Source of the DNA: Gammaproteobacteria bacterium
Lineage (GTDB): Bacteria; Pseudomonadota; Gammaproteobacteria; Burkholderiales; Rhodocyclaceae
Assembly: GCA_018828385.1 (NCBI GenBank)
Contig: JAHJVE010000021.1
Span: 62,001-126,000, forward strand
Length of the DNA: 64,000 bases
Direction: 5' to 3'
Below, piece by piece: positions 1-11,809 of the stretch (the first letter of the stretch is position 1; each line of letters opens with the position of its first letter). The notes beneath the pieces were generated by a model. It had not been told where the DNA came from. It ran no database searches and worked only from the letters and a program-made list of their open reading frames with translations. Both the position numbers and the translations under genes were made by a program.

Positions 1-2078
<2,078 letters not shown>

Positions 2079-2149
2079 GACACACCCCTCGAGATTCGAT
2101 TTTTTCGGGCTTATGATGCAGAATTCAAAATTCTACGCTTTCGGACCCA

Positions 2150-2194
2150 GCTTGACATACCAAGCCCCACATAATACTTTATCCATAATTATGG
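2150..2194. promoter_or_regulatory. Divergent promoter region with 12-bp palindrome
   Basis: The 165-bp gap between the mutase and GntR genes holds a TTGACA -35-like hexamer at 2152 followed by an AT-rich stretch, and a perfect palindrome CCATAATTATGG at 2183-2194. A symmetric site between a GntR gene and its divergent target suggests the operator. Assignment of the promoter to one strand is uncertain. Confidence 0.45.
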
Positions 2195-2243
2195 AAGCAA
2201 GTCGGCAATGTACCGATCGGCTCAATCACATCACACCAAAACC

Positions 2244-2903
2244 ATGACACGTATCGCACCTACCGCGCTCTATCAGGAAGTGGCCGAGCGACTGCGGCAA
2301 CGCATCTTCGCCCACGAACTGACTCCGGGAACCTGGATCGACGAGCAGAAAATTGCCGAAGAATATGGTATCTCCCGTACCCCCTTGCGCGAGGCGCTCA
2401 AGGTTCTGGCCTCTGAAGGGCTGGTCGATCTGAGGCCTCGCCGCGGTTGCTACGTCACCGAAATTTCCCGACAGGATACGGACGACATATTCCCTCTGAT
2501 GGCCCTTCTGGAGGGACGCTGCGCCGCAGAGGCTGTCAGGCGGGCAAAGCCAGCCGACATCGCGGCACTCAAGAACATCCACGAGCAACTCGAAGCAGCA
2601 GCCCGCGAGGGACGCATTGACGCCTTCTTCGAGTCCAATCAGGAATTCCACAAAAAGATCCAGGAACTGTCCGGCAACCGCTGGTTGCTGTCGGTCATTC
2701 AAGACCTGCGCAAGGTATTGAAGCTGTCCCGCCTGCACTCGCTATCGCTTGAGGGCCGCCTGCAACAGTCACTGGACGAGCACCGACTGATCATGGCTGC
2801 GCTGCAGGCAGGCGATGCTGGCAAGGCCGAAAAACTCATGCACGATCATCTGCTGTCCGGCCGTGAGGCATTGGCCAAGATTCGGGACGGGGCGTCCGCC
2901 TAA
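2244..2903 (+). CDS. GntR family (FadR/FCD type) transcriptional regulator
   Basis: A 219-residue regulator with an N-terminal winged helix (the segment SRTPLREALKVLASEGLV is the typical recognition-helix region) and a C-terminal all-helical FCD ligand-binding domain. FCD regulators usually bind organic acids or acyl-CoA metabolites. It is divergent from methylmalonyl-CoA mutase, so control of propionate/methylmalonate metabolism is the natural inference. ATG 2244 is chosen because it begins the conserved domain; an in-frame ATG at 2208 would add 12 residues. Confidence 0.88.
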   Translation: MTRIAPTALYQEVAERLRQRIFAHELTPGTWIDEQKIAEEYGISRTPLREALKVLASEGLVDLRPRRGCYVTEISRQDTDDIFPLMALLEGRCAAEAVRRAKPADIAALKNIHEQLEAAAREGRIDAFFESNQEFHKKIQELSGNRWLLSVIQDLRKVLKLSRLHSLSLEGRLQQSLDEHRLIMAALQAGDAGKAEKLMHDHLLSGREALAKIRDGASA

Positions 2904-2925
2904 ACGTTCGCCGGGACACTTTCCG

Positions 2926-4209
2926 TCATCGCATCTGCCCTTCGATGTTGGCGAACAGTCGATCGTAGATGCCGATCAGTGCATCGCGGTCCGCATTTCC
3001 CTTCATCCACTGACGCCCCTGGACGGCGGCTATAGCCTCTCGCTCGATGTCGTGGACGTCATCGATATCAATTTCTTCACCGTGCAGGATGGCAGTAACG
3101 TCAGCCCGCGCTCTCTGTGCCAAGGCTACCAGTCGCATTGAATCGCTCATCGATTCCGCACCGCTGCCGATCGTCACCGACAAATCCCTGACCTTGACCG
3201 CCGACGATGCTGAGACCGTCAGCTTCAGCCCGAACTCATCCGCCGTCGCCCGCGCCCCGGAAACGGAATCGTTCAGAGAGGCAATCCGGGTGGTCACGCC
3301 TTCCATCGAACCGGAAACGGCCGAAATGGCTGCCGCGATTTCCTCTGCCGCCCGCTGGGACTGGTCCGCCAATTTGCGTACCTCATCGGCCACAACCGCA
3401 AAGCCCCGTCCCGCTTCGCCGGCCCGTGCAGCCTCGATGGCCGCGTTGAGGGCGAGCAGATTGGTCTGCTTAGCGATGGCGTCAATATGCCCGGTCAACT
3501 GACGAATAGCGTCAGCTTTGACGTTCAGGTCGGCCAGCGCATGCACGCTGCTTTCGGCGGAGGCCTGAGCGCTCCCCAGAGCGCCGGACATGCGGTTGGC
3601 GGCGTCGGCCATGTCGCTGGCCGAACGAGCAAAGTCACCGGCCAGCGCCTGAGTGCTTTCCGAATGCCCGCCGACATCTCTGAGGGCAGCCCCAACATGG
3701 TCAATTGCCATCGAGAGTCCGCGCTCCGAGCGCAAAAATATCTCTGACAGCAGCGCCTCCCGGGCAATTGACTCCTGCGCAGCGCCCCATTTATCCAGCA
3801 ACGCCTGCATCTCTTCGAGCACGTTCTTGAACGCACCGTGCAGACCCGTGGTTTGCAGGCGGCGCCAATGTCGGTTCTCGGCGGAGGCGCTCAAGCCACC
3901 CAGGATTTCGCGGAAGGCGGTTTCTGTTTGATCGAGTACCGAATTGAGGTTGATACGAATTGCCTCCAGCCTCGGCGTATCGAATTCGTGAGGCAATCGC
4001 CCGACCACCTGTCCCTGTCCAACCTGATCGAGCAAACCATCCAGTTCGAGTAGGGGCGCCTGTGACACGCGATCCGGCCAGAACAAGAGGATCAACGCGG
4101 GAATGAGCAATGTTGCCGGGACCCAGGGCGCGACGAATGCAGCCCCGGCGGCTCCCACGATGAGCAACGCCAGCAGGAGACGCCTAAAGGGAAAAGACGA
4201 GTTCTTCAT
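2926..4209 (-). CDS. Methyl-accepting chemotaxis signalling protein without sensor domain
   Basis: A 427-residue protein with two closely spaced N-terminal membrane segments (about residues 9-43), a HAMP-like linker, then a cytoplasmic chemoreceptor signalling domain. The hairpin tip carries the hallmark [19 protein letters not shown] and [15 protein letters not shown]. There is no periplasmic or PAS sensor domain. The preceding gene encodes a stand-alone PAS protein and overlaps this one by 26 bp, so the two together look like an Aer-type energy/aerotaxis receptor divided into two polypeptides. The output would be CheA/CheW; no che genes are in the window. Confidence 0.9.
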   Translation of the reverse strand: MKNSSFPFRRLLLALLIVGAAGAAFVAPWVPATLLIPALILLFWPDRVSQAPLLELDGLLDQVGQGQVVGRLPHEFDTPRLEAIRINLNSVLDQTETAFREILGGLSASAENRHWRRLQTTGLHGAFKNVLEEMQALLDKWGAAQESIAREALLSEIFLRSERGLSMAIDHVGAALRDVGGHSESTQALAGDFARSASDMADAANRMSGALGSAQASAESSVHALADLNVKADAIRQLTGHIDAIAKQTNLLALNAAIEAARAGEAGRGFAVVADEVRKLADQSQRAAEEIAAAISAVSGSMEGVTTRIASLNDSVSGARATADEFGLKLTVSASSAVKVRDLSVTIGSGAESMSDSMRLVALAQRARADVTAILHGEEIDIDDVHDIEREAIAAVQGRQWMKGNADRDALIGIYDRLFANIEGQMR

Positions 4210-4702
4210 AACTCATTCCTTTCTGATTCAACAAGTCCAGCAACACGCCCGTGCCGGCAGCGATTGCATCGCGCGGACCGGCACTCTGTTCGGCCTGAAG
4301 CATCAGGCGATAGACCGGTTCGACCTTGGCGACCGCATCGCGTTTAGGACAACGCCGCACCGAGGTATAGCCGATGATGTTGCGCTGCTGATCGAAGTCC
4401 GGGGTGATGTGGGTGAAGACCCAGTAGTAACTGCCATCCTTCGCCATGTTCTTAACGTAGGCAAAAAATTCCTTCCCGGCGCGAATGGTGTCCCAGGCCA
4501 ACTGGAAAGCCGCCCGCGGCATGTCCGGATGGCGAACGATATTGTGTTGCGAGCCGAGAAGCTCCTCTTCCGAATACCCTGAGAATTCGATGAATATCGG
4601 GTTGCCGTAGGTGATGATGCCTTTGGGATTGGTCTTGGAGACGATGAAGTCATCCTCTCGCATCATGCGTTCGACGGTGCTTGGTTGAATTTGCCGCTTC
4701 AT
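4184..4702 (-). CDS. Stand-alone PAS domain protein, Aer-like sensor
   Basis: 172 residues, mostly one PAS domain. The motifs [34 protein letters not shown] and [12 protein letters not shown] match the FAD-binding PAS domain of Aer-type aerotaxis receptors. A strong GGAGG site precedes ATG 4702. The 3' end overlaps the chemoreceptor gene by 26 bp, which implies translational coupling. Inferred role: redox/oxygen sensor that docks on the neighbouring MCP. FAD binding is a family inference. Confidence 0.87.
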   Translation of the reverse strand: MKRQIQPSTVERMMREDDFIVSKTNPKGIITYGNPIFIEFSGYSEEELLGSQHNIVRHPDMPRAAFQLAWDTIRAGKEFFAYVKNMAKDGSYYWVFTHITPDFDQQRNIIGYTSVRRCPKRDAVAKVEPVYRLMLQAEQSAGPRDAIAAGTGVLLDLLNQKGMSYEELVFSL

Positions 4703-4791
4703 CCTGGCCTCCTCCGCTGGAAGATGTTTGGATTACCGATTCGATAGCTCAATCTACTACATCAACCAGCTCAATCGCCAAAATTAAATGG

Positions 4792-4827
4792 ATTAAGCCC
4801 TGACGACTTTCGTCGTCAGGGCTTAAT
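4792..4827 (-). terminator. Perfect 16-bp hairpin downstream of actP
   Basis: Inverted repeat with a perfect 16-bp stem (arms 4792-4807 and 4812-4827) and a TTTC loop. On the minus strand it follows the actP stop by about 20 bp and is followed by a moderately T-rich stretch, so it is probably the actP terminator. Confidence 0.8.
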
Positions 4828-4845
4828 GGGCAACGCCAAGGGTAC

Positions 4846-6519
4846 TTAGTGGTTGCTGGCTGTTGCTGCGCCGTAACCCGTCTGGGCACGGACATACTGG
4901 TCTTCGAAGGCTTCGATTTCCTTACCGGCACGCACGCTCGAATCGCTCTTCGAGAAGATGTACGCCAACAGGAAGGCTATCGGCATGGCGAACAGCGCCG
5001 GCTGGGTGTAGGGGAAGAGCGGCGCAGCGTTATGCAGCACATCGACCCACACCGATTTCGAGAAGACGACGAAGAGGACAGCGGAAACCAGGCCGCCATA
5101 GCCGCCGAACAGAGCGCCGCGGGTGGTCAGCCCCTTCCAGTACATGGAAAGGATGAGCACCGGGAAGTTGGCAGCAGCTGCCACACCGAAGGCCAGACCG
5201 ACCATGAAGGCGATGTTCTGCTTTTCGAACAGGATGCCGAGGATGATGGCTACAAAACCGAGGCAGATGGTGGCGATCCGTGAGACGCGGATTTCCGATG
5301 CTTCGGACGCCGTTCCCTTCTTGATGACGCGGGCGTAGAGGTCATGCGAGATGGCCGAGGCGCCGGCCAGGGCCAGGCCCGACACGACAGCCAGAATGGT
5401 GGCAAAAGCGACGGCGGCCAGGAAGCCGAGCAGCATGTCGCCGCCTACCGCCTTGGCCAGGTGCATGGCGACCATATTGCCGCCACCGACCAGCTTGCCG
5501 CCGACCGTACCGTCTTCGAAGAATTCCGGATTCTGGCCGACGATGATGATGCCGCACAGCCCCATCAGGAAGATGACATTGAAGAAATAGGCAACAAAGC
5601 CGGAGGCGTAAAGAACCGATTTGCGCGCTTCCTTGGCATCGGTCACGGTAAAGAAGCGCATCAGGATGTGCGGCAGGCCGGCTGTACCGAACATCAGGCC
5701 GAGGCCGAGGGAGATGGCGGTGACCGGATCGGCCAGCAGGCTGCCCGGAGACATCAGCTTGGGACCGAGCTTATGAACCGCCGTCGCCTTTTCGAGTAAG
5801 GTCTGGAACGAAAACCCGAACTGGCTGAAGGCCAGGAACATGACCAGGGTGCCGCCAAACAGAAGCATGCAAGCCTTGATGATCTGCACCCAGGTAGTCG
5901 CGACCATGCCGCCGAAGGTGACGTACACCATCATCAGGATACCGACGGCGAAAATGGCGATGTTGTAGTCAAGACCGAAGAGCAGCTTGATCAACTGGCC
6001 GGCGCCGACCATCTGGGCGATCAGGTAGAAGCAGACCACGACGAGCGAGGAAATCGCCGCCATGGTGCGCACCTTGCCCTGGTCGAGGCGATAGGCGGTG
6101 ATGTCCGAGAAGGTGAACTTGCCCAGGTTGCGCAGGCGTTCGGCCATCAGGAACAGGATGATCGGCCAGCCGGCGAAGAAGGCCAGCATGTAGATGTAGC
6201 CGTCGTAGCCTTTGCTATAGACCATGGCGGTCAGGCCGAGCAGGGTGGCCGCCGACATGTAGTCGCCGGCAATGGCCAGGCCGTTCTGAAAACCGGTGAT
6301 GCCGCCGCCGGCGGTGTAGAAATCAGCCGTCGATTTGGTCCGGCTGGCGGCCCAATAGGTAATGCCCATCGTCATCGAGACGAAAAGGCAGAACATGATG
6401 ATGGCGTGCCAATTGGTGGCCTGCTTTTCGGTGACGCCTTCCAGCGGGCCACCGGCAAATGCCACAACGGCAACGGCGAAGAGACCGAGCGCGCTGACGA
6501 GTTGAGCGATACGTCGCAT
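4846..6519 (-). CDS. actP: Cation/acetate symporter ActP
   Basis: A sodium:solute symporter family permease of about 557 residues with a signal-like N-terminus and about 13 hydrophobic segments. ActP members take up acetate and related short carboxylates. The segment [19 protein letters not shown] is typical of ActP. The start is ATG 6519, overlapping the TAA of the upstream DUF485 gene by one base (TAATG) with GGAG just before; this is preferred over an in-frame ATG 18 bp upstream. Confidence 0.93.
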   Translation of the reverse strand: MRRIAQLVSALGLFAVAVVAFAGGPLEGVTEKQATNWHAIIMFCLFVSMTMGITYWAASRTKSTADFYTAGGGITGFQNGLAIAGDYMSAATLLGLTAMVYSKGYDGYIYMLAFFAGWPIILFLMAERLRNLGKFTFSDITAYRLDQGKVRTMAAISSLVVVCFYLIAQMVGAGQLIKLLFGLDYNIAIFAVGILMMVYVTFGGMVATTWVQIIKACMLLFGGTLVMFLAFSQFGFSFQTLLEKATAVHKLGPKLMSPGSLLADPVTAISLGLGLMFGTAGLPHILMRFFTVTDAKEARKSVLYASGFVAYFFNVIFLMGLCGIIIVGQNPEFFEDGTVGGKLVGGGNMVAMHLAKAVGGDMLLGFLAAVAFATILAVVSGLALAGASAISHDLYARVIKKGTASEASEIRVSRIATICLGFVAIILGILFEKQNIAFMVGLAFGVAAAANFPVLILSMYWKGLTTRGALFGGYGGLVSAVLFVVFSKSVWVDVLHNAAPLFPYTQPALFAMPIAFLLAYIFSKSDSSVRAGKEIEAFEDQYVRAQTGYGAATASNH

Positions 6520-6839
6520 TATTTGTTCTCCTTCCAAGCTTCCTTGACGATTTCCTGCGTCAGGGCGTCGAATTCCGAATTGGCGCGTTTGACGTAAAGT
6601 CCCGTCAGCGTCCAGAAGAAAATGAACATGAATAGTTCAACGGCAACGCCGACTGTCAGCATCGAGCCTTCGGCAACGGGCTGGCCAAGGGCCGCCGGAT
6701 TGAAGGCAACGACCATCACGAAGCCGTAAAACATGGTTAACACAACAAAGGCCAAGGTCCAGGCAAAACGTCCCCGCTTCGAGACGAGTTCCTGAAATTT
6801 CGGATTGGCCCGCATCCGCTCGTACATCGCGCTGCTCAT
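6519..6839 (-). CDS. yjcH: DUF485 membrane protein (YjcH-like)
   Basis: 106 residues with two transmembrane helices and the DUF485 pattern (N-terminal [13 protein letters not shown], then two hydrophobic segments). These small proteins are almost always cotranscribed with actP, as here, where the genes overlap by one base. A role as ActP accessory subunit is inferred from context; the molecular function is not established. Confidence 0.9.
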   Translation of the reverse strand: MSSAMYERMRANPKFQELVSKRGRFAWTLAFVVLTMFYGFVMVVAFNPAALGQPVAEGSMLTVGVAVELFMFIFFWTLTGLYVKRANSEFDALTQEIVKEAWKENK

Positions 6840-6964
6840 GGCTTGTAGTCTCCCCTAATTAATAATTACTAAAATTTGGCGCGGTCATTTTATATGCTGT
6901 ACGTAACATCAACAAATGGTAAACGCCGCCGCCCTTCGTATAATCCAACGTTTCTTCGTAACGG

Positions 6965-7750
6965 ATGCCTGCGATGGCCCAGCTCAACCTCTCTGTCCAG
7001 GGTGAAATCGCCACCCTGGTTCTCGACAATCCCGGCAAACTCAATGCCATCGATCTCGCCATGTGGCGGCAACTGGCCGAAAATATGGCCAATTTGTCGG
7101 TTGACCGTAGCATTCGCTGCGTCGTCATCCGTGGTGCCGGTAACGAGGCATTTGCGGCCGGTGGCGACCTGGAAGAATTCGTCACGGACCGGGCAACGCT
7201 CGAACAGGCGCTGCACTATCACGGCCAGGTCGCTTTGGCGCTGCAGGCCATCGACAATTGCCCGCATCCGACCGTGGCGCTGATTCAGGGCGCCTGCATT
7301 GGTGGCGGGCTGGAAATTGCCGGCGTCTGCGACTTCCGGATTTGTGGTGAAAGCGCGCGTTTTGGCGCACCGATCAATCGCCTGGGCTTTTCGATGTACC
7401 CCGGCGAAATGGAAGGTCTGCTGCGCCTGGCCGGGCCGGCCGTCATGAAGGAAATCCTGCTTGAAGGGCGCATCCTGACTTCCGCCGAGGCCTACGCAAA
7501 AGGGCTGGTGACGCGCGTTGTCGCCGATGACGAAACCGAAAGCGAAGCCTACGCCACGGCCAAACGGATTTGTGCCGGGGCACCGCTCGTCGCTGGCTGG
7601 CACAAGCAGTGGATAAGCCGCCTGCTGGACGGAAGGCCGCTCAGCGACGAGGAGAAAGCCGCCTCGTTCGCCTTCCTCGACACCGAGGATTACCGCGAAG
7701 GCCTGGCCGCCTTTCTGGAAAAGCGCAAACCGTCCTTCAAAGCGCGCTGA
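6965..7750 (+). CDS. Enoyl-CoA hydratase/isomerase family protein
   Basis: 261 residues with the crotonase fold: oxyanion-hole segment AFAAGGDLEEF and GACIGGGLEIAGVCD. The usual second acidic residue in the FGxPE motif appears absent (FGAPINRLGF), so classical hydratase activity is uncertain and another crotonase reaction is possible. A TATAAT hexamer at 6939 could be its -10. An in-frame ATG at 6974 is an alternative start. Residues about 41-50 are encoded by a copy of the interspersed element (7086-7113), which replaces rather than lengthens this variable loop. Confidence 0.85.
   Translation: MPAMAQLNLSVQGEIATLVLDNPGKLNAIDLAMWRQLAENMANLSVDRSIRCVVIRGAGNEAFAAGGDLEEFVTDRATLEQALHYHGQVALALQAIDNCPHPTVALIQGACIGGGLEIAGVCDFRICGESARFGAPINRLGFSMYPGEMEGLLRLAGPAVMKEILLEGRILTSAEAYAKGLVTRVVADDETESEAYATAKRICAGAPLVAGWHKQWISRLLDGRPLSDEEKAASFAFLDTEDYREGLAAFLEKRKPSFKAR
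7086..7113 (+). repeat. Interspersed element copy 1 (in echA-like gene)
   Basis: Matches the element from its TGGCC part to the exact core TTGACCGTAGCA. Sense orientation relative to the gene, read as VDRS. Confidence 0.75.
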
Positions 7751-7759
7751 ACCCGGCAA

Positions 7760-8569
7760 TCAACCGCCGTAGAGGCTCCACAGCATTTTGCTCGAGAGCA
7801 CCAGAAGCAGCCCCGCGAAAATCCGCTTGAGCACGACCACCGGCAGACGATGGGCGAGGCGGGCGCCGAGCGGGGCGGCCAGCACGCTGGCGAGCAGGAT
7901 GACGGCCAGCGCCGGCAAATAGATGAACCCCAGACTGCCGGCCGGCAAGCCAGGATGCCCCCAACCATTCCAGACATAGCCGATGCTGCCGCCGATGGCG
8001 ATCGGCAAACCGACCGCCGCCGATGTCCCGATGGCTTGATGTGGCCGGACGTTACACCAGATCAGATAAGGCACGGTCAGTGCCCCGCCACCCATGGCGG
8101 CCAGACTGGCCACAGCACCGATAACCGTCCCGGCGATGCTCAGGCCGCCGCGCCCCGGCAGGTTGCGGCTCGGTTTCGGACGCAGGTTGGCCATCATTTG
8201 CACGGCGACAAAAATCATGAATCCGACGAAGAAAATCGACAGCCCCCGCGACGAAATACCGGCCGCCAGCATCGCCCCGAACAGCGTGCCGACCAGAACG
8301 CCCGGCGTCAGGTCGCGCATCACCGGCCACAGTACGGCGCGGTGCGCGTGATGGGCGCGCAAGCTGGAAATTGACGTGAACAGGATGGTCGCCATCGAGG
8401 TGCCGAGCGCCAGATGCATGACTTCGTTGACCGGAAACCCTTGCCCGGCAAAGATGACAGTCAGCAACGGGACGACCACGACGCCACCGCCGACGCCGAG
8501 CAGCCCGGCAAAAAAACCGGCCACGGCACCGGTCAGCAGATATGCCGGAATGACATCGAAAGGGATCAC
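7760..8569 (-). CDS. TauE/SafE family (UPF0721) permease, copy 1
   Basis: 269 residues, about eight membrane helices, with the family hallmark glycine-rich segments GLLGVGGGVVVVP near the N-terminus and AAMGGGALTVPYL in the second half. Family members export or import sulfonates, sulfite or small organic anions. It lies 42 bp downstream of mdcH on the same strand, so it may be the last gene of the malonate operon. A clear paralogue sits at 18573-19373. The substrate is unknown. Confidence 0.9.
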   Translation of the reverse strand: MIPFDVIPAYLLTGAVAGFFAGLLGVGGGVVVVPLLTVIFAGQGFPVNEVMHLALGTSMATILFTSISSLRAHHAHRAVLWPVMRDLTPGVLVGTLFGAMLAAGISSRGLSIFFVGFMIFVAVQMMANLRPKPSRNLPGRGGLSIAGTVIGAVASLAAMGGGALTVPYLIWCNVRPHQAIGTSAAVGLPIAIGGSIGYVWNGWGHPGLPAGSLGFIYLPALAVILLASVLAAPLGARLAHRLPVVVLKRIFAGLLLVLSSKMLWSLYGG

Positions 8570-8611
8570 GAGGATGGAGGCAGCGACAATATTGGCAAGC
8601 GCCGAACTGTA

Positions 8612-9526
8612 TCAGCGGCCGGCCTCGAGCCAGCGAACGATGCCGTCGATGCTGCGAAAATCATCGCAGGCACGCACCGGAATGTCCGGGGCGAGTTCGC
8701 CAAACAGCTTGGCCAGCGCGTTGCCGGGGCCGATTTCGAGCACAGCGTCGGGCTGCATTTCGCGCACGGCCTGCAGGCTGGCCGCCCAGTCGAGCGGCGT
8801 GCAGATTTGGCGGGCCAGGGCGGCTAGCGCCGGGCGGGCGGTGCGCGCCGCCGTGGCATCGATGGCGCTGAGGACGGGAAAGGCCAGGCGGCGCTCGGGC
8901 AGAAAATCGAGGTGTTTTTTGAAGTCGACCGCAGCCTGGGCCAGCAATGGCGTGTGCGATGGCGTGTGCACCGCCAGATGGACCAGCCGGCTCGCCCCGG
9001 CCGCCGCGAACTGGTCGGCCACGGCCGCGATACCGGCGCGCGGTCCGGCGACGACCAGATGCCGCGGCGCGTTGCGGATGGCCACGGCCAGCCCGGCCTC
9101 GCTGGCCAGTTTCTCCACCAACGCCTCATCCAGCCCGAGCACGGCGAGCATGCCATGTTCGCCGGCCGCGGCACCGTCCATCGCGGCGGCCCTTTCGGCA
9201 CACAGGGCGATCCCCTCGACCGCCGTAAAGGCGCCGGCTGCGCTGCACGCCGCCATTTCGCCGAGCGAATAGCCGGCCGCGCAGATCGGCCGCGGCAAGC
9301 GGCTTTGCAGGCTGCCCCAGAGCAGCATCTGCTGGGCGAAGATCAGCGGTTGGGCGATTTTGTTTTTTGCCAGTTTTTCCGGGTTGACCGTAGCATTCGG
9401 CTCCGCGATGCCGGGCAGAACCTGCGCCAGCGCCTCACGCAATTCGCCAGCGACGCCGGCCTGCACCTGTTGCCAGTGGGCCGCGGTTTGGCCGCCCTGG
9501 CCGCTGAAAAGGAGGGCGAGGCGCAC
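8612..9526 (-). CDS. mdcH: Malonate decarboxylase epsilon subunit (malonyl-CoA:ACP transacylase)
   Basis: 304 residues of the FabD acyltransferase fold. FSGQGGQ is at the N-terminus and the nucleophile motif GYSLGE has Ser at about residue 87. It loads the malonyl group onto the prosthetic group of MdcC during activation of malonate decarboxylase. It follows mdcB by 1 bp. Residues about 43-57 (around ATVNPEKLAKNK) are encoded by an antisense copy of the interspersed element and have no obvious counterpart in the FabD fold. Confidence 0.93.
   Translation of the reverse strand: MRLALLFSGQGGQTAAHWQQVQAGVAGELREALAQVLPGIAEPNATVNPEKLAKNKIAQPLIFAQQMLLWGSLQSRLPRPICAAGYSLGEMAACSAAGAFTAVEGIALCAERAAAMDGAAAGEHGMLAVLGLDEALVEKLASEAGLAVAIRNAPRHLVVAGPRAGIAAVADQFAAAGASRLVHLAVHTPSHTPLLAQAAVDFKKHLDFLPERRLAFPVLSAIDATAARTARPALAALARQICTPLDWAASLQAVREMQPDAVLEIGPGNALAKLFGELAPDIPVRACDDFRSIDGIVRWLEAGR
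9355..9396 (+). repeat. Interspersed element copy 2 (in mdcH)
   Basis: Left part CGATTTTG, T-rich middle and exact core TTGACCGTAGCA, antisense to mdcH. Read by the gene as ATVNPEKLAKNK. Confidence 0.9.
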
Positions 9527-9527
9527 T

Positions 9528-10421
9528 TCAGTCCCGGCCGTCGAGTTCGGCGAGAAAAAGCGTCACCCCGAGCAGGTCGGCGCTACCGCCGGGGCTCAGA
9601 TCACGCGCCACGAAATCGCGGTCGATTGCCACCGCATGGTCGCGCCAGTCGTCGGCGAGGACGCCGCCGGCCGCCAGAAATTCGCTTGCGGCACGTCGCC
9701 CGTAGGCCAGTCCGGCTGGACCGCCGCGCCACAGCAGGTTGGTGTCGTCGAGTTCGGCGATCAGGGCAAACAAGGCTTGCACCGCGGCCAGTTCGCCGTC
9801 GCCGGTGGCGACCAGAATGTTTTGGTAGGCCGGCAGGCCGATCTCCAGCGCCGCCGGGAAACCGCTCGCCGCCTCCTGACGCGCCCCACCGCTGCCGTAG
9901 CGACGGGCGACTTCCAGTCCGTGGCTGAGCTGCAAAGCGGCTGGCAAGACGGCCAGACCGTCAAGAATGTCCTCAGCCCAGTCGTTTTTGACGGCCGCGC
10001 AAGCTGTCGCGGCGCTCGGTGTTTCTCCATCTGCAATCAGTTGGCCAGCCGCCGCACAGAGCAGGCCAAGATTGAAAATCGCCCCGCGGTGGGTGTTGAC
10101 ACCGCCGGTCGCCGCCAGCATGGCGGCTTCGGCCTCGATGCCCAGCCCCCGCAAGGGCGCAAAGCCCGGGCGTTGCAGACCGCAAGCGGCGATGGCGGGG
10201 AAATAGGCACGCAAGGCCTGCAGACTGCGCAGGAAGGTGGTGAAATCCATGTCGCGGTGGCTGCCCTGGCTGCCAGGACTGACCAAGCCGGGCTTGGGTG
10301 CCAGCGCCGCTTCGCGGTACAGGCTGCGGATGGCCAGGCGACCAATGCGCTCGGTTGCGGCGCGCTCGACCGATATGGCCCGCGGCGCCGGACGATTGCG
10401 CGGAACGATGCGTTCAAGCAT
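9528..10421 (-). CDS. mdcB: Triphosphoribosyl-dephospho-CoA synthase
   Basis: 297 residues of the CitG/MdcB family, which makes 2'-(5''-triphosphoribosyl)-3'-dephospho-CoA, the precursor of the malonate decarboxylase prosthetic group. Family motifs include EAALAPKPGLVSPGSQGSH near residue 40 and TGGVNTHRGAIFNLGLL. ATG 10421 overlaps the end of mdcG by 8 bp; longer upstream frames are shadows of mdcG. Confidence 0.93.
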   Translation of the reverse strand: MLERIVPRNRPAPRAISVERAATERIGRLAIRSLYREAALAPKPGLVSPGSQGSHRDMDFTTFLRSLQALRAYFPAIAACGLQRPGFAPLRGLGIEAEAAMLAATGGVNTHRGAIFNLGLLCAAAGQLIADGETPSAATACAAVKNDWAEDILDGLAVLPAALQLSHGLEVARRYGSGGARQEAASGFPAALEIGLPAYQNILVATGDGELAAVQALFALIAELDDTNLLWRGGPAGLAYGRRAASEFLAAGGVLADDWRDHAVAIDRDFVARDLSPGGSADLLGVTLFLAELDGRD

Positions 10422-11082
10422 GGCAGCAAGCCTCGTCGAGGCTGGCGAGCAAGGAGTGCACGGACCGCAGGCCAACTTCATGCGGCCCTTTGACCAGGAC
10501 GAGGGCAGCCGGATTTTTCCGCTGGGCAGCAACTTCCCGCCAGGCAACGGCGTTGCCATCGGGAAAGCGGATTTCGCCATCTAGCCGGCAGGACAACTGG
10601 CCGGCTGCCTGCTGCAAGGCGGTCAGCATGGCGTCGAATTGCGGCAAGGTCTCGACATCGCAGATGAGGTCGATGTCGGACTCGGCGTGGCGGTAGTCCT
10701 CGCCGCTCAGCGCCTCCCAGGCCAGCGAGCCGAAAACGCCGAGGCGGGCAGAACAGGCAGCCGCCCGCTCGGCCAATCGGCGCAGCACGTCGGCCTCGGC
10801 CACCGGCAGTCGGGAACAACAGCGGGCGATAGCCAGCGGTACGTCGATTCCGGCTACGGCCCGGCGGTCGACGTGAATGCTCAGCCGCTTTCGTTGCTGG
10901 TTCAGCGGCAGGCTCAGGCCGAGCAGCAGCGGCCCGTCGCCGGGCGGCTGGCGGGCGGCGACCAGCGGCCGGCCAGCGGCGATCCAGTCGCGCGCCGCCT
11001 GCCACGAGGCATCGCCTGTTGCCGCGCAGGGCGTCTCGAATGCCGCATCGCGATCCAAGTAAACGAGGTCGTGGCGACGCAT
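10414..11082 (-). CDS. mdcG: Phosphoribosyl-dephospho-CoA transferase (holo-ACP synthase)
   Basis: 222 residues. The nucleotidyltransferase motif (GSLAWEALSG followed by ESDIDLI) supplies the metal-binding acidic pair. MdcG attaches the MdcB product to the serine of the acyl carrier MdcC. ATG 11082 lies 4 bp after the mdcE stop; more upstream in-frame starts are inside mdcE. Confidence 0.92.
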   Translation of the reverse strand: MRRHDLVYLDRDAAFETPCAATGDASWQAARDWIAAGRPLVAARQPPGDGPLLLGLSLPLNQQRKRLSIHVDRRAVAGIDVPLAIARCCSRLPVAEADVLRRLAERAAACSARLGVFGSLAWEALSGEDYRHAESDIDLICDVETLPQFDAMLTALQQAAGQLSCRLDGEIRFPDGNAVAWREVAAQRKNPAALVLVKGPHEVGLRSVHSLLASLDEACCHA

Positions 11083-11086
11083 CCGG

Positions 11087-11809
11087 TCAGGCTCCGCAGG
11101 CGGCGTTCTGAACGGTTTTGGTGATGCCTGCCGCCAGTTGGCGGCCACCGCGCAGCAAACCGCTGTTTTGGCGTTGATCGCTGGCCGGCGCGGCCAGCCC
11201 GCCAGCAGCGAGTGCCGCCTCCAGCAAGCCGGCCGATGGTTCCGGCCAGATCGCTTCGATAGCGCCCATGCGGACGTAGCTCTCGGCGCCTGGCGCAAAA
11301 ATCGGCGAGCCGGCAGCCAGTTCGACCAGACGTTCGTGGGCGATCTTGGTCACTCGCGACATCGCCCGCAAATCCATGACCCGGACCTGGGCATCGGCCA
11401 GCGCATAAGCCCGGTCGGCCATCAGGCCGAAGGAGAGGAAGCCGCCGCTGACGGCGTTGGCCGTCACCAGACTGAGCGAAGCATGACCCTGACGGCGAGC
11501 CAGATCGACGCACTGGGCGAGGTGGGCCAGCGAGCCGTTCAGGCACAGGAGTTCCTGGCTGCGCGACAGGGCCTGACCGCTGGTATCGACGAGAAAGACC
11601 AGCGCCCGACCGGGATGCTGCTCGACGGTATCGAGAATGAAGGCGGACAGCGCCAGCGCCATGGCGTGGTCGATGGCCGCCGCATCGGTGGTGCCGAGTA
11701 CGGCAACGGTGCCCTGCGCGGTCGTCGCTTCGCCGGTAATCACCTTGTTTTCGACGTTGACCGCGTGGCCGGCCGGGAACAGGCTATCGAGAATGTCGTT
11801 GAGGCTCAT
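11087..11809 (-). CDS. mdcE: Malonate decarboxylase gamma subunit
   Basis: 240 residues of the carboxyltransferase/crotonase fold. With MdcD it decarboxylates malonyl-S-ACP to acetyl-S-ACP in the biotin-independent malonate decarboxylase. Segments such as LVDTSGQALSRSQELL and ANAVSGGFLSFGLMADR are typical. The start overlaps the mdcD stop by 4 bp. Confidence 0.93.
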   Translation of the reverse strand: MSLNDILDSLFPAGHAVNVENKVITGEATTAQGTVAVLGTTDAAAIDHAMALALSAFILDTVEQHPGRALVFLVDTSGQALSRSQELLCLNGSLAHLAQCVDLARRQGHASLSLVTANAVSGGFLSFGLMADRAYALADAQVRVMDLRAMSRVTKIAHERLVELAAGSPIFAPGAESYVRMGAIEAIWPEPSAGLLEAALAAGGLAAPASDQRQNSGLLRGGRQLAAGITKTVQNAACGA

